From Siphonodentalium dalli (taxonomy: Eukaryota; Mollusca; Scaphopoda; Gadilida; Siphonodentaliidae): a stretch of 64,000 bases of DNA. Below the pieces are notes generated by a model. That model was not told the origin of the DNA. It searched no databases and saw only the letters and a program-made list of their open reading frames with translations. The stretch lies in contig CP136068.1 in assembly GCA_032622095.1 (NCBI GenBank), forward strand, positions 4,875,314 to 4,939,313, written 5' to 3'. The first letter of the stretch is position 1, and the number at the start of each line of letters is the position of its first letter. The position numbers and the translations under genes were made by a program. This document shows, piece by piece, positions 1 through 11,440 of the stretch.

Positions 1-3000
1 ACAAGTTCATTATTACGTGTCAGACTGAAGAGAAAGTTGTGCTATGAAGGATATTACGAATATGAACAAGTGAATCCTGAAAAATTATATAAAGCTCTAA
101 CATTCCTCAAGCGAGAGAATAAGTGGTTCAATGATATAACAATTGATGAGAATTGGTGTGAAGATCCGAATGAAAATCAAAATAATGATCCAGAGATAAA
201 TTCAGAAAATGAGACTGATTCTGAAGATGAAATGGTTGCTCAAAATAGTGCTTTTCCATCTGAAACATGTTTACAGCCAGATGATATGGAACAATTTGTA
301 TTAGATAATACAACTGATGACATTATTAATCTAGCACCAGCTGAAGGGAATAATCCTCTCCATATATTGAAAGCAAAGGGAATTGAGTGTCAAGCATTCC
401 CAGTACAGTTTCCTCATGGTAAAAACACACACGAAGAAGATAGATCTGAACGATTAACACTAAGCAGATATTTCAACATGAGATTGATGAATGCTGACAA
501 TAGATTTGCTGAAGATATTAACTTCATATTTTTAAGTCAATACCTATCTGATTTACATAAAGTTCTTTCTCAGATATCAATTGTCTGTCGAAAAGGGAAT
601 GCAATAACATCCGAAGGCGATGAAATAACAGCAGAAGTATTGAAAGATACTGAAAGAATGGCTGAATTATTGAAATCAGACCAGGTTTTCAAATTCATGA
701 AGTCCATACCTGGTACACCGGCATACTGGCAAAATGTCCAAAAAGATTTGTTTGCTATGGTGAGACAGATTGGTATTCCAACATTTTTCTGCTCATTTTC
801 AACTGCAGAGTTTCGATGGCCAGAAATTATCACATCAATATTGATACAGCGAGGTGATACTCGTAAATTCATCGAACTTGATTGGTCTGAAAAATGTAAG
901 ACACTGAGATCTAACCCAGTGACTGTGTGCAGGATGCTTGAACACAGGTTCAGGACATTTCTGAATAAAATAATCAAATCTGATGCTGCACCTATAGGTG
1001 TTGTGCAAGACTTCTTCTATAGACAAGAAGACTCCTCAAGAGGTGCCAAACACTGGCACTGTGTATTTTGGATATACAATGCTCCACATTTTAACATCAA
1101 TGATGATGCGTTGGTGATTGAGTTTATTGATAAATATATTGCATGTGAGATACCTGATGAGGGGGCAGACCCTGAGCTTCACGAAATAGTTACTCATGTT
1201 CAGCAACATAGTAAGAAACACACTGATTCCTGTCGCAAAAAGAGTACAAAGTGTCGGTTCTATTTTCCAAGGCCGGCATCAAATCGAACTGTCTTATTGA
1301 GGCCATCTGACAAAGATCAACCAAGAGATTCAGATATGATAGATAAAGCAAAACGGACAGTTGAAACCCTTGGGAAACTACTGTTGGATAAAAACAATTG
1401 TATCTCTTCGTGTAATGAGCTGTTTGATAAGGCTCAAATTACTCAGGATGAGTTTGAGACTATTCTTCATCTTGTGTCTGACAAAAATAGCATTATCTTG
1501 AAACGATCACCAAGATCCATCTGGACTAATCAGTACAATGCAGATCTCCTAAGATGTTGGAATGCGAACATGGACATTCAATATGTCACAGATGTTTACA
1601 GCTGCATCTGTTATGTTGTCAGCTATATATCCAAAAATGAAAGTTATATGAGTACATTGTTGAGTCAAACAAAAAAAGAAGCCGCAGAAGGCAACACAAG
1701 TGCAAAGGAAACCTTAAGAAAACTTGGCCGCACTTATCTCAATAAAAGGGAAATAACTGCTCAAGAGAGCATATTCCGAGTTTGTAACCTTAGCATGAAA
1801 GAATGCTCTAGAAAAGTACAGTTTGTACCAGTAGGGGAAAATCCCACAAGAATGAGCCTACCACTGAAATATATAAATGAAAACACACCCAACATTTGGA
1901 TGACAAATTTGGTAGACAGATACAAAGAAAGACCAGCAATGAATGAATTTGAAAGCATGAGCTTGGCAACATTTTGTTCTCAGTACAGAGTACTGGCAAA
2001 ATCACAGGTACCCAAAGGTGCAGACAATGTGAAAGATTCTGATATCACTGAAACTGTGTTCCGATTACAAAACAATCTTGGTTATATCCAGAAAAGAACA
2101 AGATCTGAAGATGCAATTTTAAAGTTTCCAAGATACCCAAAGTCTACTGTACCAGAAAAATTTTACCATGGCATTATGCAATTATATTTGCCACATAGAT
2201 CTGATCAACAGTTGAAACCAAGTCCATTTATACTATTCAGTGATTTTTATGAAAATGGACATGTCAAACTCAGTGGAAGTAACCTGACACAATCTGTGAA
2301 ATCCATTGTGGTTAGTAATAGAGAAGCATTTGAGCCTCATGCAAATGATATAGATAATGCTCAAGAAGTGATGAAGAATATTAGTATGGAAGATGCATGG
2401 GCCAGACTATGTCCTGAGTCAGAATTAGAGAGATTAGATATGAAAGGGAAAGTCACTTCGACTGTGAAAGATGATGAAAATTTAGACTGTGAAAATGAAT
2501 TTGCACTTGGTACAAGTTCAGAGAAAGCTGATGTTAAATACACAAGAGAGGAAATTTTACCACTCTTAAGATCTATGAATGAAAAACAGAGAACAATATT
2601 CTATGAAATTAGAAATTGGTGTTTAGATATTGTCCAAGGCGCTCAATCTAAGCCGCCTATCCATCTGTTTTTGACAGGAGGGGCTGGTGTTGGAAAATCA
2701 CATTTAATTAAATGTCTTTATTATGAAATGACAAGACTGCTATCACAAGTGGCTGTTAATCCTGATGATAAAACTGTTCTCTTGATGGCCCCAACAGGCA
2801 CTGCAGCTCACAACATCAAAGGGTCAACATTACATTCTACCTTCTCTATTCCCATGAAGCTACCCATGCCAACACACGGGCTTCCAGAAAAAATTGTCAG
2901 CACTATGAGGTGTAATCTTCGGAGTTTGTTAGCCATAATAGTTGATGAAGTCAGCATGATTTCCAAAAAACTACTTTTGTATTTACATGAGAGGCTTACT

Positions 3001-4683
3001 CAGATTAAGAGATCACCAGATAACGTACTCTTTGGAGGAGTGACTGTAATTTTGGTTGGAGACTTCTACCAACTACCACCGGTCAGAGTGTCCAATGACC
3101 AAAAGCTCTTTGTAAAAACAGGTGATCCAGAGGATATTTTCAATCCAACATTTGAAATAGCTGAGCTGACTGAAGTCATGCGTCAGAGAGATGATGCCGT
3201 CTTTGCTCATATGTTGAATAGATGTAGAATCAAAAGGAAATCGGAACAACTTAATAGTTCAGACAAAGAGATAATATCCAGTTGTTTTAATAAGCAAATC
3301 CCAGATGCTCTCCACATTTGTAGTACCAAAAAAAAAGTTAATGCTTATAACAAACAAGTGATGAATGAAAAGTTTGCTGATAACATATATGAGTGTCTAG
3401 CAGAAGATTATGTTAAATCTGAAGATAGTATTTTGATAAAGAGGGATAAACCTTATCAGAATGTTCAAAATGCTTTGTTACCTGAACTTCAACTAGCTGT
3501 GGGTGCCAGAGTAATGTTATTGAGAAATCTGGACTTGAGTCAAGGGCTAGTCAATGGCTCTATGGGAGAAATAATTGAGTTGAGAAATATCAATTCTGAT
3601 GATATTAAGACAAAAGAAATCTTAGTGGCATTTGATGATAAATCAATTGGCAGAGATAATAAATATCCAACCAGCAGTGGAGAATCAGCTGTGAAAATTG
3701 TGGCTCTCGAAGAGAACCTAGAAACAAAGGTTCGAACCGTCAGAAGACAATTTCCTCTCATGATTTGTTATGCATGTACAATTCACAAAGTTCAGGGAAT
3801 CACTGTCGAGAAAGCTGTGATTTCATTAGATAATGTGTTTGCTCCAGGAATGAGCTATGTTGCACTGAGCAGAGTGACAAACCTGAATGGACTGTCAATT
3901 GAGGACTGTAATTTGGAGAACTTGAGCTCTAAAATATATTGTGATGATACTGTTTCGAAGGCTCTAGAAGACATGCCAAAATTCATTGATGATAATCCGG
4001 TCATATCTGGTGAAACAAATATTTTACTCCACAATATTCAGGGACTATTTGCTCATTTCGGAGATATGAAGCAAGATCACAGGTTCAGTTCTATGCAATG
4101 TATAGCACTAACAGAGACATGGTTAACTACAAATCAAGAAGAGTGTGATGTTTTGTTCTGGGAAAATCATACCTTCCATCATAATTCAAGGCATTCGTCC
4201 TATGACAACTCTAAGTCACTGTTTGGCAAGTTAAAAAAAAAAAAAAATGGAGGTGTGGGTGTATATATACAAGACAACTCTCAAATTAGACCTTTCACCC
4301 TGAATGTTACAAATCTTGAATACTACAGCTTGATTGACATGACACATGATTTAGTAATTGTAGTTATTTATAGAACTCCTTCCTATGACTTAGCCTTATT
4401 TCTGAACAAGCTCAAAGAACTCATTAATATTCTCTCAGACTATGAGCACACCTTAGTTTTGGGAGATTTTAATCAGAATCTCAACAACACTGAAAGATCT
4501 TCCATATGTGAAATGTTTGAAGGTAAAAGATACAGACAACTAGTTAGAGAAAACACAACTGAAGGTGGAACCTTAATAGACCATGTGTATGCTAAAAGTA
4601 CATTAAGAATAACAGCCTCAGTAACACCAACCTACTACAGTTATCATGAGGCTGTAACAATTTGTATAAGTTCTGTGACTTGA
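1..4683 (+). CDS. Helentron Rep-helicase-endonuclease protein (5' end outside window)
   Basis: Replication and transposition protein of a rolling-circle (Helitron/Helentron) transposon, expected to nick and join single-stranded DNA and unwind it in the nucleus. The frame is open from base 1, so the N-terminus is missing; residues below count from the first codon of the window. Start-proximal residues resemble the DUF6570-like region that precedes Helitron Rep. Rep: Cys/His-rich segment (H406, C410, C417), HUH motif H351-W-H353, and paired tyrosines Y538 and Y542 (YVVSY, then ISK). SF1 Pif1-type helicase: Walker A GGAGVGKS (893-900), Walker B VDEVSM (981-986), GDFYQLPPV (from 1020), IHKVQG (1261-1266), YVALSR (1286-1291). 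EEP endonuclease: N1345, E1372, GDFN (D1489, N1491), GTLIDH (D1527). The last motif, usually S-D-H, reads S-Y-H (1547-1549). The frame runs 1560 codons without a stop or visible intron, so this copy is young. A run of 15 A lies at 4233-4247. Confidence 0.93.
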   Translation, partial: TSSLLRVRLKRKLCYEGYYEYEQVNPEKLYKALTFLKRENKWFNDITIDENWCEDPNENQNNDPEINSENETDSEDEMVAQNSAFPSETCLQPDDMEQFVLDNTTDDIINLAPAEGNNPLHILKAKGIECQAFPVQFPHGKNTHEEDRSERLTLSRYFNMRLMNADNRFAEDINFIFLSQYLSDLHKVLSQISIVCRKGNAITSEGDEITAEVLKDTERMAELLKSDQVFKFMKSIPGTPAYWQNVQKDLFAMVRQIGIPTFFCSFSTAEFRWPEIITSILIQRGDTRKFIELDWSEKCKTLRSNPVTVCRMLEHRFRTFLNKIIKSDAAPIGVVQDFFYRQEDSSRGAKHWHCVFWIYNAPHFNINDDALVIEFIDKYIACEIPDEGADPELHEIVTHVQQHSKKHTDSCRKKSTKCRFYFPRPASNRTVLLRPSDKDQPRDSDMIDKAKRTVETLGKLLLDKNNCISSCNELFDKAQITQDEFETILHLVSDKNSIILKRSPRSIWTNQYNADLLRCWNANMDIQYVTDVYSCICYVVSYISKNESYMSTLLSQTKKEAAEGNTSAKETLRKLGRTYLNKREITAQESIFRVCNLSMKECSRKVQFVPVGENPTRMSLPLKYINENTPNIWMTNLVDRYKERPAMNEFESMSLATFCSQYRVLAKSQVPKGADNVKDSDITETVFRLQNNLGYIQKRTRSEDAILKFPRYPKSTVPEKFYHGIMQLYLPHRSDQQLKPSPFILFSDFYENGHVKLSGSNLTQSVKSIVVSNREAFEPHANDIDNAQEVMKNISMEDAWARLCPESELERLDMKGKVTSTVKDDENLDCENEFALGTSSEKADVKYTREEILPLLRSMNEKQRTIFYEIRNWCLDIVQGAQSKPPIHLFLTGGAGVGKSHLIKCLYYEMTRLLSQVAVNPDDKTVLLMAPTGTAAHNIKGSTLHSTFSIPMKLPMPTHGLPEKIVSTMRCNLRSLLAIIVDEVSMISKKLLLYLHERLTQIKRSPDNVLFGGVTVILVGDFYQLPPVRVSNDQKLFVKTGDPEDIFNPTFEIAELTEVMRQRDDAVFAHMLNRCRIKRKSEQLNSSDKEIISSCFNKQIPDALHICSTKKKVNAYNKQVMNEKFADNIYECLAEDYVKSEDSILIKRDKPYQNVQNALLPELQLAVGARVMLLRNLDLSQGLVNGSMGEIIELRNINSDDIKTKEILVAFDDKSIGRDNKYPTSSGESAVKIVALEENLETKVRTVRRQFPLMICYACTIHKVQGITVEKAVISLDNVFAPGMSYVALSRVTNLNGLSIEDCNLENLSSKIYCDDTVSKALEDMPKFIDDNPVISGETNILLHNIQGLFAHFGDMKQDHRFSSMQCIALTETWLTTNQEECDVLFWENHTFHHNSRHSSYDNSKSLFGKLKKKKNGGVGVYIQDNSQIRPFTLNVTNLEYYSLIDMTHDLVIVVIYRTPSYDLALFLNKLKELINILSDYEHTLVLGDFNQNLNNTERSSICEMFEGKRYRQLVRENTTEGGTLIDHVYAKSTLRITASVTPTYYSYHEAVTICISSVT

Positions 4684-4742
4684 AAGTGTGTGTAGTAGGT
4701 GTTGCACATTTCAGAATGTATAGTTGTATATATTATTCATTG

Positions 4743-4763
4743 AATAACTAATTATTAGTTATT
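4743..4763 (+). other. Palindrome 60 bp after the Helentron stop codon
   Basis: AATAACTAA and TTAGTTATT form a perfect 9 bp stem around a 3 nt loop. Helitron-class elements end in a short hairpin, so this could be part of the element's 3' end, but no CTRR follows within 15 nt. It is AT-rich and could be chance. Confidence 0.3.
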
Positions 4764-4970
4764 GAAGATTTGTTAGCTGAATCAACATTTGAACATTATG
4801 CAAACAATGATTAGTTTCTTTTTAATCCTGTACATGTATGTATAAAAAAAATTCTAAGTCTGCCTGACATAAGTCTGCCGGTCCCAAGCCCGGATTCAAG
4901 ATGAGGGGAATTTGTTTTAATGAACTGAACCAAAATTATTTTAGTGGTACCAACCAGAGCTGCATGTCAA

Positions 4971-5098
4971 CCAGCCTATGTTTTAACGTTACTGATATAG
5001 GGGGAAAATCCATCTGAACAGCCTATGTTTTAACATGACAGATATAGGGAAAACAATTATTGTGACCAGCCTCTGTTTTAACAAGGAGACAGGTGTAG
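4971..5098 (+). repeat. Degenerate 47-48 bp tandem repeat, about 2.7 copies
   Basis: The phrase CAGCCTNTGTTTTAAC recurs at 4972, 5019 and 5067, each followed by a degenerate GATATAGGG or CAGGTGTAGG tail. Function unknown. Confidence 0.65.
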
Positions 5099-5111
5099 GC
5101 ACAAAAAGCTC

Positions 5112-5220
5112 CTTGTAACTTGAGAGCCACCATCCATATCATCATCAAACCCTTGGACAATAGTAGGTTGTGGCGCTTGCTATTGTGGCATCAATGGATG
5201 GCTTGAGTTATATTACAAAG
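5112..5220 (+). repeat. Imperfect inverted repeat
   Basis: The left arm (5112-5135, CTTGTAACTTGAGAGCC then CCATCC) and right arm (5196-5220, GGATGG then CTTGAGTTATATTACAA) can fold with bulges. Inside, ACAATAG and CTATTGT form a second stem. It may be a remnant of a transposon end. Confidence 0.4.
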
Positions 5221-5447
5221 AATTGTGATGCTGGGTTACCATAAAATGCACCGCCTTTTGGGAGGGTGGGCTCTTTGTAGCTACATGTATCAAATGGTGG
5301 GAGGAGGGGTGGGGGGCTTCTCCACACAAGGAACCGACCTAGAGGAAGAACACGCATTTCTTGACTAAAATGTGTCACTTCTTTTTTGTTTTGTAGTGAA
5401 ATTTCTGCAGATAAAATAATGTTATCACTGTGACTGCCACAGAACAA

Positions 5448-5566
5448 TTTTTTTAAAGAAAAGCTATTCCAACAAATATACACACCTTTAAAGTTTATGT
5501 TAGTAATTTTTTTAAGAAAAGCTATTCCAACAAATATACACACCTTTAAAGTTTATGTTAGTAATT
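5448..5566 (+). repeat. 58 bp tandem duplication
   Basis: Two near-identical copies, with the phrase GCTATTCC at 5463 and 5521, each including a T-run, AAGAAAAGC and a CACACCTTTAAAG segment. A recent local duplication. Confidence 0.85.
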
Positions 5567-6261
5567 CAAATTGTAGTTTAACTGTGGTTTAAAATTTTGA
5601 AATTTAATATTGCTATTCTATGAAACAGTGATGACCTCCTCCCACCAACCACTGTTGCTACGTTTCTGTGTGGAAAGTTGTGAATTGACTGTATCTGTAT
5701 TTGGATTTTAAAGGTGGATTATCTCTTTGTAAATATATAGTTACTGGGTATATAACATATTAGATCTGAGTTGAAAACTCCTGCCCGGAAATTCTCCTAT
5801 CTATTAATATTCATTTTATTTTGAATATTTTCTGGTCTAAAAAAGTGTGGTTGTTTAGCTAACGAACAATAGTAGTTACTGTTAACAGAGACCAGAAATT
5901 TTATTGCGTAATTTTGTCAAAAATAAACATAATACCTATTATCGCTTATAACTATGGAATAAAACAATACAACACATCAATCTGGGACATTTGAGACTCG
6001 GTACATAGCCATAGGAACAGTCTAATGCTCCATCGCTATATGGTATCACCTGACTGGTCTGTTCTAAAAATAGACAAATAAACGGCCCAGTAAATATATT
6101 TGAAATAAAATCAATATTAATTGACAGAAGCCTTTCCGGACAGGGGTCTTCAGTTCATATTGATTATTTAAAATTTGTTATTTAAAGAGATAACCCATCT
6201 TCAATTGTTTTTATACAAGCGTTTGGAAAAAAATAGCTTATTATGTTATTGGTATAGTCGT
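5567..6261. other. AT-rich intergenic DNA, nothing recognised
   Basis: No open frame with recognisable domains, no RNA gene and no clear repeat structure seen on either strand. Confidence 0.5.
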
Positions 6262-6731
6262 CATATATGCAAGGCTCAAAATAATAATTTTTTTACTGAT
6301 TGTCAAAATGACAGGCACCAAATTGATGGTGTTGGTCATTTCAAAATGGTGCCTATCAAATTTTCTAATGTACTGTATGAGACAGTATTTAAATTTCCAA
6401 TCGACTTATTATTCGTCAATGATGTGCACATTTCAGTGAGCATCAAATTGCCACCTAGGGAAAACCCTAGTTCAAAATCTTTACATCGATTAATAAATAC
6501 ACGTGCATTTCGACATAATTATATTCACTATGAACTGATCTGAAATTAAAAAAGAACTATTTTTTTACTTTCAATGTCCTATTTGGCCAGAAGTGGCTCA
6601 TTGGACAGATAGATTGTTTAAAGAATTGTATTGGAAAAATGTCCGACAGATACAGAAGTGCACTGGACATAAGCTATTTTTCATTGGACAATGACTGTGA
6701 CCGGCCACTTATTTTGAGACTTGCATGTATG
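6262..6731. mobile_element. MITE-like element with about 23 bp terminal inverted repeats
   Basis: The left end CATATATGCAAGGCTCAAAA (6262 on) matches the reverse complement of the right end (6709-6731) with about two mismatches. No transposase frame lies inside. An internal stem pairs TGACAGGCACCA (6309-6320) with TGGTGCCTATCA (6347-6358). The GCAAGGCTC terminus suggests a non-autonomous cut-and-paste element; superfamily and target duplication were not resolved. Confidence 0.55.
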
Positions 6732-6812
6732 TGGGTCTACTAACAAAAATACAGGTTAAGTTAGAATTTGGCTTGCGCCCGCCAATTTTCACCAAAGTTA
6801 CGCTCCTTTTTA

Positions 6813-7360
6813 ACTCACCTGAGATGAATTCTCCGGTGGAGCTATAGTCATCACTCCTCGTCCATCTAACCTTCTAGCCATTTGTCTAGCTGTCTGTCCG
6901 TCCATCTGTTAACAATTCTTTAAACATCTTCTCCGGAACCATAAGAGCCAATTGGTTCATATTTGGTGTGGATGTTTCCCATGTGAATGACATTCAGATT
7001 TGTTCAAATGAGGTTACTGGGTCAAATAGTTGCGTAGCCATGGTCATGACTTTTTCTTTAGATAGCAATTATTAAACGACTTGTCAAATACCATCGGGCC
7101 AAATTGGTTCGCCTTTGGTATGAACGGTCCTTGAGCAACTGGGGTTCAGATTTCTTCAAATGAGGTCACTGGGTCAAATCAAATGTGGGCAAACCACAAA
7201 TTTTTTTTTAATCTTAAATATAAATTTTGAAAAACTAACCACGTTATAACATCCGCCAGGGTACATTGACTCAATCTACCAAATTTAGTTGAAAAATTGA
7301 TCCAGGGGTCTGGGAGAAAAGTCAGATTGTTTCCCTTTCCAATTGAAGGGTCAAAGTAAG
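6813..7360 (+). repeat. Bivalve-type interspersed repeat
   Basis: It begins ACTCACCTGAGATG, runs through a gtctgtccgtccatctg tract and contains two degenerate copies of a phrase 'ggttcatatttggt...ttcaaatgaggt.actgggtcaaat'. This composition is typical of high-copy repeats in bivalve introns and intergenic DNA. Not coding. Confidence 0.55.
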
Positions 7361-9779
7361 TACCCCTGTTACAAATGTAGTAATTTCACATTCCTAATGC
7401 CACAATATTATTAGGGAAGTCATCTCTTTCACTAACAATATAAAGCTTGTCTGTCTGCCATTCTCTCTAATGTCTACTGTGGACGAATTTTTAGATTGTA
7501 TCTTTATCTGAAAGTGTTATTTGTGTCATTCAATTTACATTAGATTAATTCCCATGTGCTGTGTTCTATGCAGTTGTACAGGCAAATGTTCTAATATTAT
7601 GTTGATATAGGCTATTGACTTCTTTTCATTTGTGATAATGATGTGTCTTTATTATGATGATGATTTCAAGGAACAAGTGTCAGAGGTGCCATGTTCAAAA
7701 CCCTTCCTTTAATTTGGTAACTTATTTTATTTTAAGGAAAATGAACTCCTTCAACTTTTATAATAGACCGCTTGAAATTACTAGATCAATGGATTTCATT
7801 GATTTGGGATTTACATTTGGTTCAAATGTCGGCATAGATACGAGATTTAATACTCACACACCCACCATGTATGAATTCATGTTTGGTACTTGTATATACA
7901 AAATCTAGATTCCTATATAGATTCCTATATTACATGTAATAATTTAGTCTATAACGGTATTACCAGTGAGTTTTTGATAAATTTCCAACAGTTGGAGATC
8001 TTGAATTACCAGTTGTAATTTAGATTGGTCCAGTTGGGAGGTAATGGACAATGATCTATTGGGGGAGTGGTGGAAACTCCCATATTCCCTCCCACGGTTT
8101 AACGAAGACCCTCTACATGTGTCCATGTTTAGAACTACTTGTTTTAAAGTGATTTCACAAGAACTGACTATAATTGTATCTTCAGAGACCCAGTCTTCTC
8201 AGTCTTTACAGTCTGGTGAGCGACCCGCAGTCATTGACTGACTTGTTAGAATTTGCACATAATTTTCATTTCTGGATGATTACTTTAGTAAGTCTGAATT
8301 GAATAGAATTTTTTATGCGTGAGTTTACTAGCCCAAAATACAGGTCAAGTTCAAATTTGGGTTCCAATTTTATCCTGAGTTATGGTTTGTTGTTGAAATT
8401 ACCACAGCCGTATTTTTCCGTAACCTAGCGATACTCTTGTTTATCATAGTTATTTGAAATTTTAGGATTCTGGATTTTCATTTAATGCGGATGGGGACAA
8501 ACTCCATCAGCTCTGCTGCTATGCCCACAACCTGCACCCACCCCAGGTAGCAAGTTGTAGATTTGCAACTGTGGATTTTGATTTCAATGCATCATTTCTT
8601 GTTTTTCACTTCTTTTAGATAATGATTTATATCTAAAATATATGCACTTTTTCTAGAACATCAATTGATTGATCTTGTCATACATATAATATTTCCCAGG
8701 AATTTCTCAACATTTGATACAACTTCTTGGCACTTGATTATTTTGCAGTGAGTTCCCATGGTCAATCAGATTTGTTATGCTATTAGAATGTGAAGTTTAA
8801 TTCTTTTAGATTACCACATCAAATTCAGGATCAACTTTTGTTCATTAAAAAAATACTTGTGAATGAGTTTGTCTCCAAAATCACGAATAATCAAATTTAT
8901 CACTCTGTCAAAATTTAAAGGGTGTATATTCAAGTACTTGCTTATATTCCATAAAACAACTAATCTTGTGCTATCAAACTAGGCTTTGTAGCCTCTTGAA
9001 AAAATCTATATTGTGTCTGATGTTACTATTTTGTAAGCTGGTAGTTCTCAAATCACATCATGCTCCATACTTTTCTATTTGTAAACCACCTTCTGTTATA
9101 ATTGACCTCTTGATTATTTTATGTTTTGTGTGTACAAATTGATGTTATTGACGAAACTGGGGAACTACAACCTATGTACCAGAACTTTATGCCAACTCTC
9201 CAAAAGAATCAACTATCATAGTGTTGGAGCCTGAAATATTGGTGACTATCAAACAATGTACACCCTCACTGATGTTCTTGGTCTAATTCTGAAGACAAGG
9301 CATTCCTCAATGAGAGACTGACATGCAGATGTCTGTCTTGCCTGGAAAAAATGGTACGATTGATCTCATTACTTGTCAATGGATATGATAACTAGATACT
9401 CACTGGTCAATAGTTAAATGAATCCCATCCATTCATTTGGTGAACATCATGTGGGCTCATTACCTGAATACTCCCAACTTTCAATGTGTTAATCAAATTT
9501 TATTCCAATATGTTGACTTTAAAGCCTTAATTACACAGATAGCCAAGCCCAGTAATCCATACTTACATTTTTGGAATATATATCGCTTCATCTATCTGTC
9601 CAGCCATCCCTCCCTCCATTATTCCAGTTACTAGTACTATTAACATGAAGAGTTTGTCTCTCAACTGAGGTCTGTCTTATTAGATTCAGTTGCCCCCTTC
9701 AATAGTGAGGTCACCTCAAAGTAGAAGAGGGAAGTATACCTGTACACATACAGCTTTTCTCAATTCAATTTAGCAGTCA
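7361..9779. other. Intergenic DNA with one short repeat fragment
   Basis: Mostly unique AT-rich sequence. A fragment near 8318-8400 (gagtttactagcccaaaatacaggtc, then gagttatgg) matches the repeats at 10447 and 14232. No gene is supported; short open frames here have no recognisable domains. Confidence 0.5.
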
Positions 9780-10330
9780 TGTTGGACTTGAGTTTTGGCA
9801 TTCCACCAAAGACTCCATCATCTGTCTGTCCTTCTGTCGTCCGAACATATCACTTTGTAGCTCAGGCGTCAATTACACGTATCTGATTTTTTTGTTTTTC
9901 GGCATATTGATAACACATGTTGAGTGAAACACATGTTTTGTTCATAGATTTCTAGCCGAGTTATGGCCCTTGTTTGATTTTGGACATTCTTGGATTTTGT
10001 GAACGAAGAACATTTCAGGTTTTTAACTCAGGCATGTATAATCGGAATCAGTTGTGCGTTGTTATGTTGATTGTTTAGCTAGAGGGAACGGATATCGACT
10101 TAATACAGTCCATCCATTTTCACCAGAGTTACAGCCTTTGTTTGACTTGGGAATTTCTGAATTTTGTGACTATGAAAATTAAGCTTTGTAAACTTGGGCA
10201 TTGATTATTAGATTTTGTTGGGCTTTATTGTGTTGTTATCCCAGTTTATGGGGAAAGGATACACACCCCACTTTATGGATTTAGAAAAGTTTCTATCCAG
10301 ACAAATATTTAGAATTTCCACTGTCTAAAC
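9780..10330 (+). repeat. Degenerate interspersed repeat of the GAGTTATGGCCC class
   Basis: It starts with a ctgtctgtccttctgtcgtccg tract and holds two degenerate monomers ending gagttatggcccttgtttgattttgg (near 9957) and gagttacagcctttgtttgacttgg (near 10130). Confidence 0.55.
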
Positions 10331-10446
10331 TGAGCATCAGGTGCATACTGTTTGCCACAGTTGACGTTGCACTTGTTCATTTCAATGTTCCCTGACTTCT
10401 TAAAAGTTCGGGGAGGGGACTATAGAAACTGTTGCCCATCCTTTTT

Positions 10447-10850
10447 TATGTTTACCCATACCACAGTATGGTAAACATAGTGTCGGTGTCCAGATTGACC
10501 ACTCGTCGTTAGTCCGTCCGTCTTTCTGTCTGTAGACACTTTACTCATGGTGCGATAACTCAAACAATTTCTATCCGACCGGAACCAAATTTGTATATGG
10601 GTTTCTCAGCCCAAAATACAGATAGAGTTCGAATATGGGTTTGATCCGATATTTTTTATTGGAGTTATGGCCCTTTGACATAGAATTCATGCATGCTTCG
10701 CTAAATCAATCATTTTTCAACTGATAGGACCCAAATTTAGTATGTGAGTTTCTCAACTCAAAATACAGTTCGAGTTTGAATATAGGTTACATCTGACATT
10801 TCATACCAGAGTTATGGTCCTTTTTCAACTAAGAATGAACAGATAACCAT
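10447..10850 (+). repeat. Interspersed repeat starting with a 14 bp hairpin
   Basis: Positions 10447-10479 form TATGTTTACC-C-ATAC / CACA / GTATGGTAAACATA, a 14 bp stem with one bulged C. It is followed by a gtccgtccgtctttctgtctg tract and two monomers ending gagttatggccctttg (10663) and gagttatggtcctttt (about 10800). The head resembles in layout the hairpin that starts the elements at 21521, 37456 and 48279. Confidence 0.65.
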
Positions 10851-11206
10851 AGCAGTCTACAACTAATTGATTAACAGTGGTATCACTTCAGCTCTGTGAG
10901 AGACAAACAGTATTCTGTATTATTGATAATTAGTTATTTTTAGCCATCAGTTTGAGGTGTAACCAGATATACTTTTATAGGACACTGGTATACAGACTGC
11001 AGCTCTTTATATACCAGTAATTAATTTACACTGTTAGTCTGGATTTCTGAGAAGGTCTCTATGCCAGGAAAGATGGGAATAAATTGTGTTTTATCACATA
11101 TTTTGTCATGTTTGTCCAGTGTTTCACAGACAAAAAATTCAAATGCATGCCCATGCTAGTGGAGATGGGAAAATTTATGCTTTAGTACCCACAAAAGACT
11201 AATTTT

Positions 11207-11440
11207 TATGTTTACCCGTATCATAGTATGGAAGTGTCAGCATCTGGATTGCCCAACTGTCATCCGTCTGTTCGTCTGTAGACACTTTACGCATGGTGCG
11301 ATAACTCGAACATTTTCTATCTGATCGGAACCAAATTTTGTATATGAATTTCTCAGCACAAAAGACAGATCGAGTTTGAATGTGTTTAGACTATTTTTTA
11401 ACTGATTTATGGCCCTTTTTCGAAAAAATAAATTCACTCT
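11207..11440 (+). repeat. Second, degenerate copy of the 10447 repeat
   Basis: TTTATGTTTACCCGTATCA aligns with the head of the 10447 copy, followed by the same gtagacactttac.catggtgcgataactc segment and by aaagacagatcgagtttgaatg. The right arm of the head hairpin has decayed. Confidence 0.65.

Larger units (their letters stand above)
1..4763 (+). mobile_element. Autonomous Helentron, partial (left end outside, right end unresolved)
   Basis: The Rep-helicase gene fused to an EEP endonuclease assigns this DNA to the Helentron branch of Helitrons rather than to plant-type Helitrons, which lack the endonuclease. The left terminus is beyond the window. I did not find a convincing right terminus next to the stop codon; the end given here is only the first palindrome after the gene. 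The next clear rolling-circle 3' end in the same orientation is at 18035-18038. Confidence 0.6.

Noticed and set aside
4860-4915. GC-rich CCGGTCCCAAGCCCGG word as ribozyme or tRNA
   Set aside because: Only a 4 bp stem is possible, with no hammerhead core and no tRNA boxes at correct spacing.
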